64,000 bases of DNA from Cyclobacteriaceae bacterium (GTDB lineage: Bacteria > Bacteroidota > Bacteroidia > Cytophagales > Cyclobacteriaceae), in NCBI GenBank assembly GCA_016787565.1, contig JAEUUG010000003.1, positions 434,001-498,000 of the forward strand, given 5' to 3'. The position numbers and the translations under genes are program-made. Under the pieces are notes generated by a model. The model was given only the letters and a program-made list of their open reading frames with translations, was not told where the DNA came from and made no database searches. Numbering within the stretch: the stretch's first letter is position 1; every line of letters begins with the position of its first letter. Below are positions 1 through 8,559 of this stretch, in pieces.

Positions 1-1
1 G

Positions 2-3000
2 CTCACATTGCTCACACAGGTGGATGTTTTCTGTAATGGATTGAACACCGGAAGCATTGTTGTACAGGGTGGAGGAGGAGCAGGTTCATACGAGTTTTCC
101 ATCGATGGTTTGAATTTCACACCCTTGAATGTATTCAATGGATTGGCCGCTGGTCCGTATACCATTACTATTCGTGATGCGAATGGTTGTATTGGAACAT
201 TACCCGTAACGATAACGGAGCCTCCTGCTATCGTGATTAACAGCGTTGCCGGAACCAATACCAGTTGTTTTCTGGGTTCTGATGGTACCATTACCGTTAA
301 CGCTTCCGGAGGAACACCCGATTTGGTTTACCGTGTGCTGCAGGATCCGTCTAACACCACCGGACAATCAACAGGTTTATTTACCAATGTGCGGGCCGGA
401 ACTTACACCATCAACATTCGCGATGCTAATAACTGCAGTATTGTTTCAGCTCCGATTATTGTGGGCCAGCCACCACAGCTTACAGTGAGTGCCAGTGTTA
501 CCTCTAACTTTAATGGCTATGGTGTAAGTTGTGAAAATGCCAGCGATGGTGTGGTACAAGGCGCAGTGAATGGTGGTACAGGTCCTGTTTTCACGTATAC
601 CATTTCACCCGATCCGGCCAATGTGGGTTCGAATACAACCGGAACGTTTACCAATCTGCCAACGGGCTTTTATACCATCAGCGTTTCAGATAACAACGGA
701 TGTCCCGCCACCGCTATCCCGATTTTAGTGACCGAGCCCTTTACCCTTTCAGGCGGATTTATTGGCTTCGATCAGTTTGTATGTGTGGGCGATGACCCCG
801 GATTAATCAATGAAATTGTTCCACCCTTTGGAGGAATCGGTTTGTATCAATACCAGTGGCTTCAATCTACCGATGGTGTTATTTATTCACCGATACTGGG
901 TGCTACATCGGTTACGTTTGATCCTACAGCCACCATTACGCAAACCACCTACTTCAAGCGTCAGGTAACGAGTGGCAGTTGCTTACCGCCATCGGAAAGT
1001 AATGTTGCACGGGTTACGATCAATCCGTTGCCTTCTGCTGCCATTGCTACTTCCTTATCACCGGTTTGTGAAGGCGGAACATTTTTCCTTAACCTCACCT
1101 TTACCGGACAGGCACCTTTCCGATATGATTATACTGCAGTCAATGCCTCGGGAACAACCAACTTCACTAACCTGATTGGTGCGGCCACTACACCGATTCC
1201 GGTTTTTGATTACAAGGAAACTACTACCTATACCATAACACGCGTTCGGGATTTTAACGGATGTGAGAGTATTGTTAATGAAGCGATTACAGTGCCGGTT
1301 ACGGTGATTGATCCATCGTTTACTATTTTGGCTCCGACTGCGCAATGTACAGGTTCAACGTTCTCCTTCCGGTGGCGCGTAGATGCGGATGTACAATATA
1401 CCTGGCTCTGGCCAGATGGGCAGGTTGAAGTAATCAGTGCCAACAATCCACTTTATCCGGTAGGGTTTAACACCATTACCCATGTGTTGGTAAACGGATT
1501 GACTTCGTCTTCAATTTTCCTGCCGGTAACACTTCAGGCACAAAATACGGTAGCCATCAACGGTTGTCCGACACAATCAACCCAAACGGTAGAAGTATAT
1601 CCAAGTGTCAATTCATTAATTCCTCCGGTCGATAATGTGATATGCAGTGGCGATATGATCAGCTTCGGTAATTCTACGCAGGGTGCTACTATTCACCAAT
1701 GGTTCTACCGTGAGAAGGGCACTTTACCAGAGACGAATGTTGTTTCAACCTATACAGTGGATTACACTTTCCTGAATAATACCGCACAAAATCCGATCGT
1801 TTATGAGGTCATCTATCAAGGCTTTAATGCCAATGGTTGTACCGACAGTGATACCATCGACATTACCGTATTTAAAAAGTCAATTGCAGGTTTTGCCGAG
1901 GGTCCCATTCCTCCTTACCAGGGTGGCAGTTCAATCATCAATTTCACGAATACGTCCAGTATCATTGATCCAACGATATTCTCGTATGCCTGGACATTCG
2001 GTGCAGATGCCACACCATTGGTTCAGGCAGATAATGCTGGACCCATACCACCTATTGTGTATAGTTCACCCGGTTTAAAACGAGTGACGTTAACAGTTAC
2101 GAATCGTGCGGATGCTTCGTGTGCCACCATTTTTGAAAAACAATTGTTGATTCCTATTCCACCCTTTAGTGCTGACTTCATGGTTACGCCACTGGCATCG
2201 TGTTTACCCACAACATTGGTGATCAGGAATTTATCGGGTGCTGCAGATTCGTTTGAGTGGATACTCCGTGATGGCACCAACAACCAGGTAGCGACTTCCA
2301 ACCTGAATGAGCCATCCTTTGAAATTAATAACCCCGGAGTGTACACGGTGTACCTTACTGCCAGGCTGTTATCGACCAATCAGATTGCCCGCGACACCGT
2401 ACGGAACATTGAGGTGTTTGGTAATCCGCAAGCTATTTTCACCCCACGGTTTACAGAGTTCTTTGTTCCGGATACCCCGAACGATTTCTTTAACGATACC
2501 CAAGGCGCTAATTTCTTTTCGTGGGATTTTGGTGATGGCGGAACATCAACCGTTCGCGAGCCGCGCTACCTCTATCAGCAAGAAGGAAAATATACGGTGG
2601 TATTGGTAGCAGGCTATAATCATGGAAGAAGGGATATTGATGGCGATGGCATTTTGGATGAAGAGGTTGTTTGTACGGATACCGCCAGTGTGGTGATCAC
2701 CGCACGAGAAGGAGGATTTACAAAAATACCGAACGCATTTACACCTAATACGAGTGGTCCGAGCGGTGGAAATGGTCAGTCTGGAATTAATGATGTATTT
2801 CTGCCGATCACCAGTGGGGTGCAGGAATTCCTGATGCAGATTTTCGATCGATGGGGTAATCTTATCTTTGAAAGCAAAGACCAGAATCAGGGATGGGATG
2901 GCTATGATAAAAATGGCCGGTTGATGCCGGCTGGTGTGTATGTGTATAAACTGGTGTTGCGCCTGAGTGATCAGCAGCGCGAAACAAAGATTGGCGATGT

Positions 3001-3016
3001 AACGCTCATTCGGTAA
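2..3016 (+). CDS. T9SS type B sorting-domain adhesin with SprB and PKD repeats (5' truncated by window)
   Basis: The reading frame is already open at the first bases of the window, so the N-terminus and signal peptide lie upstream. About 1000 residues are visible. The first 250 hold three SprB-type repeats ending in patterns such as YTITIRDANGC and YTISVSDNNGC. Ig/PKD-like domains follow, with a classical PKD core (SWDFGDGG, about residue 837 of the visible part) and a preceding one (YAWTFGAD). The last 95 residues form a gliding-motility/T9SS type B C-terminal domain: PNAFTPN, NDVF, IFDRWGNLIFES, GWDGYDKNGR, AGVYVYKL and a final TLIR. Such proteins are exported through the outer membrane by T9SS and attached to the surface; by inference this is an adhesin. 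Twenty bases downstream lies a PorP/SprF gene, the usual partner. Ligand unknown. Confidence 0.9.
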   Translation, partial: LTLLTQVDVFCNGLNTGSIVVQGGGGAGSYEFSIDGLNFTPLNVFNGLAAGPYTITIRDANGCIGTLPVTITEPPAIVINSVAGTNTSCFLGSDGTITVNASGGTPDLVYRVLQDPSNTTGQSTGLFTNVRAGTYTINIRDANNCSIVSAPIIVGQPPQLTVSASVTSNFNGYGVSCENASDGVVQGAVNGGTGPVFTYTISPDPANVGSNTTGTFTNLPTGFYTISVSDNNGCPATAIPILVTEPFTLSGGFIGFDQFVCVGDDPGLINEIVPPFGGIGLYQYQWLQSTDGVIYSPILGATSVTFDPTATITQTTYFKRQVTSGSCLPPSESNVARVTINPLPSAAIATSLSPVCEGGTFFLNLTFTGQAPFRYDYTAVNASGTTNFTNLIGAATTPIPVFDYKETTTYTITRVRDFNGCESIVNEAITVPVTVIDPSFTILAPTAQCTGSTFSFRWRVDADVQYTWLWPDGQVEVISANNPLYPVGFNTITHVLVNGLTSSSIFLPVTLQAQNTVAINGCPTQSTQTVEVYPSVNSLIPPVDNVICSGDMISFGNSTQGATIHQWFYREKGTLPETNVVSTYTVDYTFLNNTAQNPIVYEVIYQGFNANGCTDSDTIDITVFKKSIAGFAEGPIPPYQGGSSIINFTNTSSIIDPTIFSYAWTFGADATPLVQADNAGPIPPIVYSSPGLKRVTLTVTNRADASCATIFEKQLLIPIPPFSADFMVTPLASCLPTTLVIRNLSGAADSFEWILRDGTNNQVATSNLNEPSFEINNPGVYTVYLTARLLSTNQIARDTVRNIEVFGNPQAIFTPRFTEFFVPDTPNDFFNDTQGANFFSWDFGDGGTSTVREPRYLYQQEGKYTVVLVAGYNHGRRDIDGDGILDEEVVCTDTASVVITAREGGFTKIPNAFTPNTSGPSGGNGQSGINDVFLPITSGVQEFLMQIFDRWGNLIFESKDQNQGWDGYDKNGRLMPAGVYVYKLVLRLSDQQRETKIGDVTLIR

Positions 3017-3036
3017 ACTTTTAACTTGACGGAATT

Positions 3037-4086
3037 ATGATGCGATTTTTACTGGTTATGCTTTTTGTTGGATCGGGCCTGACGTTGGTTGGACAAGATC
3101 CTCAGTTTTCGCAATACTATCAGGCTCCGTTATACCTGAATCCCGGGTTTACGGGTATTACGCCACAGCAGCGTGTGGTATTCAACCACCGTGTGCAGTG
3201 GCCTAACCTTCCTCAGGCGTTCTCAACATTTGCGGCCTCGTACGATATTTTTGTTGATGAACTCAGAAGTGGTTTTGGAATTTTAGCAACTACCGACCGG
3301 ATGGGGTCTGCCGGATGGCGAACCACCACCGTAGGGCTTTTATATTCATACAAGGTTAAACTCTCTGAAAAGATTGTTTTCTCACCAGGTCTTTATTTTG
3401 GTTATGGCACCAATGGTCTTGATCGAACTAAACTCCGGCTGGGTGATGGGTTGCAGTATGAGCGTCCGGGTCAACCGTATTCTTCTGCCGACTTCGATCA
3501 GTTTAAAATCAGTCAGCAGAGTTATTTCGATTTTGGTGCTGGGTTTTTGTTTTATAGTCGTGTGTGGTGGCTGGGTGCATCGTTCCAGCACATGAATGAA
3601 CCTAACTTATCAATTCTGAACGATGTAAGCCGGCTTCCGATGAAAACTGCTATTCATGGTGGTGTAAAAATTCCGCTACACGGAACCTCCATGCGCAGAT
3701 CAACGTCCAGCCCGGATTACCTGACACCGTCTGCAATCTTCCGGATGCAGGGGCCTTCGTTCTCGCAGTTTGATCTCGGTGTAAATTATCATATTGATCC
3801 GGTTTCTGTTGGTCTTTGGTATCGCGGAAAGCCATGGTCGAAAACGGTTATTAACAGCCCTTACCAGGATGCTCTGGTACTCACCCTGGGGTTGTATTTC
3901 AAAAATCTGAATATTGGGTACAGCTATGATTTTACAGTTTCGGAACTTCAAACATCAACGGGAGGATCGCATGAAATTTCAGTCGTGTACGAATTTGTGT
4001 CGCGCCCTGCCCGGAGAAATGTGAAGAAGAAATACAAGCTGATTCCATGTCCGACTTTCAACAGCAAAGAAGGGTTCTGGAATTAG
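3037..4086 (+). CDS. PorP/SprF family type IX secretion outer-membrane protein
   Basis: A 349-residue protein with a signal peptide ending near GLTLVGQ, followed by the family hallmark DPQFSQYYQAPLYLNPGFTG and, further on, NHRVQWPNLP. Length and the alternating hydrophobic pattern fit an outer-membrane barrel of the PorP/SprF family (SprF is needed for SprB surface display in Flavobacterium). It starts 20 bp after the adhesin ending at 3016 on the same strand, so the two are probably one transcript and the protein probably serves that adhesin; this pairing is inference. Two consecutive ATG codons are present at the start. The C-terminus is basic (KKKYK) and ends with a short tail containing one cysteine. 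Which adhesin a given SprF paralogue serves cannot be read from sequence. Confidence 0.9.
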   Translation: MMRFLLVMLFVGSGLTLVGQDPQFSQYYQAPLYLNPGFTGITPQQRVVFNHRVQWPNLPQAFSTFAASYDIFVDELRSGFGILATTDRMGSAGWRTTTVGLLYSYKVKLSEKIVFSPGLYFGYGTNGLDRTKLRLGDGLQYERPGQPYSSADFDQFKISQQSYFDFGAGFLFYSRVWWLGASFQHMNEPNLSILNDVSRLPMKTAIHGGVKIPLHGTSMRRSTSSPDYLTPSAIFRMQGPSFSQFDLGVNYHIDPVSVGLWYRGKPWSKTVINSPYQDALVLTLGLYFKNLNIGYSYDFTVSELQTSTGGSHEISVVYEFVSRPARRNVKKKYKLIPCPTFNSKEGFWN

Positions 4087-4140
4087 ATTCTAAACCTTGA
4101 AATTTGCAAATCGTATTTTCTAACGTGTACTTCCTTTTTG

Positions 4141-4175
4141 GTTACAAGTTGCAGGTCGTAAATCGCGAGTTGCAT
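4141..4175 (+). repeat. degenerate heptanucleotide tandem repeat (5 units)
   Basis: Five consecutive 7-bp units can be read without gaps: GTTACAA, GTTGCAG, GTCGTAA, ATCGCGA, GTTGCAT, giving a rough consensus GTTGCRA. It lies in the 145-bp gap between the PorP/SprF gene and the CCA-adding enzyme gene, just upstream of a promoter-like -7 element. It does not code. Heptamer repeats of this kind are scattered between genes in various bacteria; no function is claimed. Confidence 0.5.
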
Positions 4176-4201
4176 GGCTCTTCCGCATCCCAACAAATTC
4201 C

Positions 4202-4209
4202 TAACTTTG
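4202..4209 (+). promoter_or_regulatory. Bacteroidota-type -7 element upstream of cca
   Basis: TAACTTTG matches the Bacteroidota -7 consensus TAnnTTTG exactly and lies 22 bp before the cca start codon, which would give a leader of about 15 bases. No convincing TTTG is seen at the -33 position. Confidence 0.5.
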
Positions 4210-4231
4210 TTGCAAATCAAATACGGTTTTC

Positions 4232-5653
4232 ATGAACGTAGCCTCATCGCTTACACATACTATTTTTCACACGATAGGTCAGGTTGCCGATGATCAACAC
4301 CTGGATACATATGTAGTTGGGGGATATGTTCGGGATTTAATTCTGGAACGTCCGTGCAAGGATTTGGATTTTGTTTGTGTGGGCAGTGGCATTGCCTTAG
4401 CAACCGAAGTGGCAAAAGCGTTGGGACCGGATAAGCATGTCAACATCTTCAAGAATTTTGGTACCGCCCAGATTCGGTATGATGAGTACGATTTGGAGTT
4501 TGTAGGTGCCCGCAAGGAATCCTACCGAAGTGAGTCACGGAAGCCAATTGTTGAAGATGGAACATTAGAAGATGATCAGAAGCGCAGGGATTTTACCATC
4601 AATGCGCTGGCCATTAGCCTGAACGAAAAAAGTTTTGGCGAACTGGTTGATCCGTTCGATGGTATCGGTGATATCGGGCGAAAGATTATACGTACACCGC
4701 TTGATCCACACATTACCTTTTCCGATGATCCACTGCGCATGATGCGTGCCATTCGCTTTGCATGCCAATTGAATTTCGATATTGAAGCCGATACGTTTCA
4801 GGCCATTATTGATCAGGCCGATCGGATAAAAATTGTATCGCAGGAAAGGATTACGGATGAGCTCAATAAAATTATTCTGAGTCCAGTGCCTTCATATGGG
4901 TTTAAACTTCTCTTCCATGCCGGTCTGCTCAAGTATTTCTTTCCGGAGTTACTGGCGCTTCATGGTGTGGAGTATGTTGGTAACAATGCACACAAGGATA
5001 ATTTTTTTCACACCCTGCAGGTGCTGGATAATGTTTCGAAAGTATCGGATGATTTGTGGTTACGTTGGGCAGCTATCCTGCATGACATCGCAAAGCCTGC
5101 AACCAAACGGTATGATAAAGTACACGGCTGGACTTTCCATGGTCATGAGGATAAAGGTGCGAGGATGACACCCGGAATTTTCCGGAGGCTAAAGCTACCC
5201 ATGAATGAGAAAATGGAGTTCGTTCAGAACCTTGTGCGCCTTCACCTTCGTCCCATTCCGCTCGCAAAGGAAGTAACGGACTCGGCTATCCGCAGATTAT
5301 TGTTTGATGCTGGAGATGCTATTGATGCCCTGATGAAGTTGTGCCGGGCGGACATCACCTCGAAGAACATGCAAAAAGTTGATAAATTTTTAAAGAACTT
5401 TGATCTGGTCGAAAAGAAGATGGCTGAAGTGGAGCAGAAAGATCATATCCGGAATTTTCAGCCGCCTATTACAGGTGATGAGATCATGAAAATGTTCAAT
5501 ATTCCACCGGGCAGGATTATCGGAGATATCAAGGAACAAATAAAAGAAGCTATACTGGAGGGTGAGATCAGGAATGACAGGGAAGAGGCAATGGGTCTGC
5601 TAACGAAAATTGCCTTGCAAAAAGGACTTACAAAACGCGAAATTCAGTGTTAG
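4232..5653 (+). CDS. cca: CCA tRNA nucleotidyltransferase with HD domain
   Basis: A 473-residue enzyme that adds or repairs the 3' CCA of tRNAs. The class II poly(A) polymerase/CCA head shows GGYVRDL, the metal-binding KDLDFVCVG, and RRDFTINALA near residue 120, followed by the RNA-binding segment DDPLRMMRAIRFA. The second half carries an HD phosphohydrolase domain with HTLQVLDNV and HDIAKP near residue 283, as in many bacterial Cca proteins. The ATG at 4232 follows a good promoter element and begins a normal N-terminus (helix before the GG motif). The gene is flanked by an unrelated adhesin/SprF pair upstream and a sigma factor downstream, so it is probably transcribed alone. I cannot separate a full CCA-adding enzyme from an A- or CC-adding one by eye; a single gene suggests the full activity. 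Confidence 0.93.
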   Translation: MNVASSLTHTIFHTIGQVADDQHLDTYVVGGYVRDLILERPCKDLDFVCVGSGIALATEVAKALGPDKHVNIFKNFGTAQIRYDEYDLEFVGARKESYRSESRKPIVEDGTLEDDQKRRDFTINALAISLNEKSFGELVDPFDGIGDIGRKIIRTPLDPHITFSDDPLRMMRAIRFACQLNFDIEADTFQAIIDQADRIKIVSQERITDELNKIILSPVPSYGFKLLFHAGLLKYFFPELLALHGVEYVGNNAHKDNFFHTLQVLDNVSKVSDDLWLRWAAILHDIAKPATKRYDKVHGWTFHGHEDKGARMTPGIFRRLKLPMNEKMEFVQNLVRLHLRPIPLAKEVTDSAIRRLLFDAGDAIDALMKLCRADITSKNMQKVDKFLKNFDLVEKKMAEVEQKDHIRNFQPPITGDEIMKMFNIPPGRIIGDIKEQIKEAILEGEIRNDREEAMGLLTKIALQKGLTKREIQC

Positions 5654-5682
5654 TCCTGGTGAATTTTCCGGACTCAGACCAG

Positions 5683-5699
5683 CAACCTGCGACAGGTTG
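5683..5699 (+). repeat. perfect 7-bp inverted repeat upstream of the sigma factor gene
   Basis: CAACCTG-CGA-CAGGTTG is a perfect inverted repeat with a 3-base loop, located between the cca stop and the sigma-factor start. It is not followed by a T run, so a simple intrinsic terminator is unlikely. It could be an operator or an RNA hairpin in the leader of the sigma gene. Confidence 0.45.
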
Positions 5700-5762
5700 A
5701 TATCGTCCTTGTCAGATGCAACCCTTTTAATTGTAGATTGTCTTTCGTTCACTTAGCTGGAA

Positions 5763-6314
5763 TTGTTCTTGGACCAACAGGTTTTAAACATACACGATGA
5801 CGTCATTGCCCGTTGCAAGGCGGGTGAACGCGAAGCGCAATATAAATTGTACAAGCTGTATTCCAGGGCGATGTATAACGTAGGATTTCGAATCACGGGA
5901 AACGAGGATGATGCATCCGATGTGTTGCAAGAGTCGTTTATCAGCGCCTTTCGGAATCTCGATAAGTATCGCGGAGACGCCACCTTTGGATCATGGCTTA
6001 AGCGGATTGTGGTGAACAAAGCCATCAATTCACTGAATAAGCGAAAAGAGGAGCGGCTGCCTGAAAACGATCACTGGGATGTGCCCGAAGAAGAAGCGCC
6101 TGTTACATATGGGGAAGGACTCACGGTTGATCGGGTGAAGCGAGCCATTGAGCAATTGCCGGATGGATACCGGTCTGTATTATCGTTATATTTAATGGAA
6201 GGGTACGACCACCAGGAGATCGGTGAAATCATGGGCATTAGTGAATCAACATCGAAGTCGCAATTGAACAGGGCAAAAAGTAAGTTACGGGAGATATTAA
6301 CAGTTCGCGTATGA
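5763..6314 (+). CDS. ECF RNA polymerase sigma factor (sigma-70 family)
   Basis: About 183 residues. Region 2 is seen as FISAFRNLDKYRGDATFGSWLKRI (split here as FISAFRNLDKYRG and TFGSWLKRI) and region 4 as LPDGYRSVLSLYLMEGYDHQEI with the helix-turn-helix GEIMGISESTSKSQLNRAKSKL in parts; region 1.1 and 3 are missing, as expected for the ECF group. No ATG is available: an in-frame stop sits at 5754, and the only likely starts are TTG at 5763 or TTG at 5769, the latter giving LDQQVLNIHDD at the N-terminus. The stop overlaps the ATG of the next gene by four bases, so it is translated together with a membrane protein that probably acts as its anti-sigma factor. Target genes are unknown. Confidence 0.88.
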   Translation: MFLDQQVLNIHDDVIARCKAGEREAQYKLYKLYSRAMYNVGFRITGNEDDASDVLQESFISAFRNLDKYRGDATFGSWLKRIVVNKAINSLNKRKEERLPENDHWDVPEEEAPVTYGEGLTVDRVKRAIEQLPDGYRSVLSLYLMEGYDHQEIGEIMGISESTSKSQLNRAKSKLREILTVRV

Positions 6315-6832
6315 AAGACGAGTTAGAAGATTTTATTCATCAAAACAGGGAAGCATTTGATGATAAGGAACCATCCGGTGGCATCTGGAAAGGTGTGGAG
6401 TCGGCCCTTTCACCTGAAACCAAACTAGCGTGGTGGAATACGGTAGTGGTGTGGCGCGCAGCCGCTATGGTCTTCATGGTGCTGTCCATTTACCTTCTTA
6501 TCCCGAAAGGACAAGCCTCGCGTGAGTCTACCTTGGCGATGAAAGAGTTTAAAGATGTTGAAGCATTCTATATCAATGAAATTTCCAACAAAGTTGAAAT
6601 GATTGACGAGTTTCAACGGAGTGAAGGTTTGAATGGCTTCACACAGGATTTTCAGCAGTTGGAGGCCATGTATCAGGTCTTGAAAGAAGAGATGAAAAAC
6701 AGGCCAAGTAAAGAAGTAAGAGATGCCTTGGTACTTAACTTACTCGTTCGGATTGATTTACTCAACCAGCAACTTCAGCGCCTTGACAAAACCTTTCCCA
6801 CATCCGATCAAAAGAAGGACACAAGCATTTAG
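6311..6832 (+). CDS. putative anti-sigma factor-like membrane protein
   Basis: A 173-residue protein overlapping the sigma-factor gene by four bases (ATGA junction). Residues 1-40 are acidic and soluble (KDELEDFIHQNREAFDD), residues about 50-65 form a single membrane segment (AAAMVFMVLSIYLLIP), and the rest is a charged, probably helical periplasmic part. This layout of a cytosolic N-terminus, one membrane span and a periplasmic domain right after an ECF sigma gene fits an anti-sigma factor, but I see no recognisable zinc-binding anti-sigma (ZAS) HxxxCxxC motif. The function is therefore inferred from position and topology only. Confidence 0.65.
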   Translation: MKDELEDFIHQNREAFDDKEPSGGIWKGVESALSPETKLAWWNTVVVWRAAAMVFMVLSIYLLIPKGQASRESTLAMKEFKDVEAFYINEISNKVEMIDEFQRSEGLNGFTQDFQQLEAMYQVLKEEMKNRPSKEVRDALVLNLLVRIDLLNQQLQRLDKTFPTSDQKKDTSI

Positions 6833-6866
6833 GGTTAGCAGCGTTTGCCAGGTTACTGGTTAACTA

Positions 6867-7574
6867 TTAATAATCGGCAGTCAGTTCAATCTGCTCAATG
6901 GCAGAGTCAAAAATCTTTCCATCCTCACATTTGAGAATCCGCGCAGGAAAACGTTTGATCAAACCATAACTATGGGTGGCCATTAAAACTGCTGTTCCGC
7001 TATTATTAATCTGTTGAAAAATTTTCATAATTCCGTTCGAAACATCTGGATCCAGGTTTCCGGTGGGTTCATCCGCCAACAATATTTGTGGTTCATTTAA
7101 TAGTGCCCGTGCAATGACCACACGTTGTTGCTCGCCTCCTGAAAGTTGATGGGGCATTTTCTTTTCAACAGACCCTAAGCCAACCTGCATGAGTACCTCA
7201 CTTAATCGCGCCCGCATCTTTCCGTTATCTTTCCAGCCGGTAGCCTTCAATACAAACATCAGGTTCTCATCTACTGTACGATCGTTGAATAACTGAAAAT
7301 CTTGAAAAATGATACCGAGCTTTCTGCGCAGCAAGGGTACTTCTGAGCTCTTAATTCCCCGGATATTATAACCGGCTACATTGATATCACCCATACGAAG
7401 GGCGAGATCGGCATACAGGGTTTTCAATAAAGAAGATTTTCCTGATCCGGTACGTCCGACTAAATACACAATCTCTCCTTTTTGAATATCAAAACTGATA
7501 TTGCTCAGGATGGTGTTATGATCCTGAAAAATGCTTGCATCTTTTACGCGTACGACCGGATCAGTTGAAAACAT
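6867..7574 (-). CDS. ftsE: FtsE-like cell-division ABC transporter ATPase
   Basis: A 235-residue ABC ATPase. It has the Walker [11 protein letters not shown]-loop IFQDFQLF, signature LSGGEQQRV, Walker [13 protein letters not shown] and the switch histidine in MATHSYG. The spacing and the [10 protein letters not shown] pattern are those of the FtsE/LolD/MacB group; FtsE is the best fit by size and by [10 protein letters not shown]. FtsE with FtsX regulates peptidoglycan hydrolases at the septum. No ftsX is next to it: the gene ends convergently with the anti-sigma-like gene and is preceded by transaldolase on the same strand, 41 bp away. The partner must be encoded elsewhere, which leaves some doubt over FtsE versus LolD. 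Confidence 0.8.
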   Translation of the reverse strand: MFSTDPVVRVKDASIFQDHNTILSNISFDIQKGEIVYLVGRTGSGKSSLLKTLYADLALRMGDINVAGYNIRGIKSSEVPLLRRKLGIIFQDFQLFNDRTVDENLMFVLKATGWKDNGKMRARLSEVLMQVGLGSVEKKMPHQLSGGEQQRVVIARALLNEPQILLADEPTGNLDPDVSNGIMKIFQQINNSGTAVLMATHSYGLIKRFPARILKCEDGKIFDSAIEQIELTADY

Positions 7575-7615
7575 AATTGAATCTAATAAGGAATATGAAG
7601 GGGAAGTAAAAAGAA

Positions 7616-8272
7616 CTAACCGTTTACTTTTTTGTGGTCGGCTAGAAATTTTTCTAATCCGCTATCGGTTAACGGATGCTTGAGCAAACTCATGATCACA
7701 TTCAGTGGGCAAGTAGCAACATCGGCACCAATTTCAGCACATTGAATCAGGTGCATAGTATGGCGCACGGAGGCTGCTAATATTTCGGTTTCATATCCAT
7801 AGTTATCATAGATCAAACGGATTTGTTCTATCAATTCTAAGCCATCTTGAGAGATGTCGTCCAATCTTCCAATGAAAGGGGAAACGTAGCTCGCTCCTGC
7901 CTTGGCCGCGAGCAGGGCTTGTCCGGCCGAAAAAACAAGTGTACAATTAGTGCGTATACCTTCACTGGTAAATTTTTTAATGGCCTTAATACCCTCTTTA
8001 ATCATCGGTACTTTCACAACAATTTTATCGTCAATCTTGGCCAGCACATGGCCTTCGCGGATAATGCCTTCAAAGTCGGTGGCAATAACTTCTGCACTCA
8101 CATTGTTGTCAACAATATTGCAGATAGCCTTATAATGTGCCATAATATTGGCATCTCCTTTAATGCCTTCTTTAGCCATGAGGGATGGGTTGGTGGTAAC
8201 GCCATCTAATACGCCCAGGTCATAGGCTTCTTTAATTTCATTCAGGTTAGCGGTGTCGATGAAGAACTTCAT
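7616..8272 (-). CDS. transaldolase (TalC/fructose-6-phosphate aldolase subfamily)
   Basis: The chosen start at 8272 gives 218 residues, the usual length of the small decameric TalC/FSA subfamily, and begins with [16 protein letters not shown], the family N-terminus. A longer reading to 8338 would add 22 unusual residues. [13 protein letters not shown] and the Schiff-base lysine in IVVKVPM are present, then [19 protein letters not shown] and SPFIGRLDD. It moves a dihydroxyacetone unit between sugar phosphates in the pentose phosphate pathway; whether it acts as transaldolase or as aldolase cannot be settled by eye. It is upstream of ftsE on the same strand and downstream of the SRP RNA. Confidence 0.9.
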   Translation of the reverse strand: MKFFIDTANLNEIKEAYDLGVLDGVTTNPSLMAKEGIKGDANIMAHYKAICNIVDNNVSAEVIATDFEGIIREGHVLAKIDDKIVVKVPMIKEGIKAIKKFTSEGIRTNCTLVFSAGQALLAAKAGASYVSPFIGRLDDISQDGLELIEQIRLIYDNYGYETEILAASVRHTMHLIQCAEIGADVATCPLNVIMSLLKHPLTDSGLEKFLADHKKVNG

Positions 8273-8407
8273 GTTTGGATTATTTTTTTGATGTATAGTT
8301 AATGGCATTAAAGGTAAGGATGAATTGCCGTAAGTCATGCAATTCGTGCAGGAGAGCTAAAACTTTTAACGGGAGGGATTCCAGGATTGGAAGCGAAAAT
8401 AAAAAAA

Positions 8408-8500
8408 GGCAAACCGAACATCGCACCGCTACAACCGCCTACCCTTGCTACCTTCCGGTCCTGGGGGAGTTCAGCAGGAGCTGGTCGTGCCGGCTTGCCA
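8408..8500 (-). ncRNA. ffs: signal recognition particle RNA (small bacterial type)
   Basis: Read on the minus strand, the segment contains the universal SRP domain IV core: CAGGACCGGAAGGTAGCA followed by AGGGTAGG. The ends pair: GGCAAGCCG (8499-8491) with CGGTTTGCC (8416-8408, one G-U pair), and internal arms GCAC/GTGC also pair. Immediately after the 3' end is a run of seven T on the minus strand (8407-8401), acting as a terminator tail. A perfect -7 element (8513-8506) predicts a 5' end at about 8500. Length about 93 nt matches the short 4.5S type without an Alu domain. It binds Ffh and targets membrane proteins co-translationally. Exact ends may differ by a few bases. Confidence 0.93.
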
Positions 8501-8505
8501 GGCCG

Positions 8506-8513
8506 CAAAGATA
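8506..8513 (-). promoter_or_regulatory. -7 promoter element of the SRP RNA gene
   Basis: On the minus strand TATCTTTG matches TAnnTTTG exactly and lies 6 bp before the predicted 5' end of the SRP RNA, the distance expected for a Bacteroidota promoter. No clear TTTG at -33. Confidence 0.65.
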
Positions 8514-8559
8514 TACGATTATTTACGAATTGCTCAGCCTGTTTATAAAATTTGGGCCG

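Noticed and set aside
5683-5699. Intrinsic terminator of cca
   Set aside because: The hairpin is perfect but is not followed by a T run, so it is listed only as an inverted repeat.
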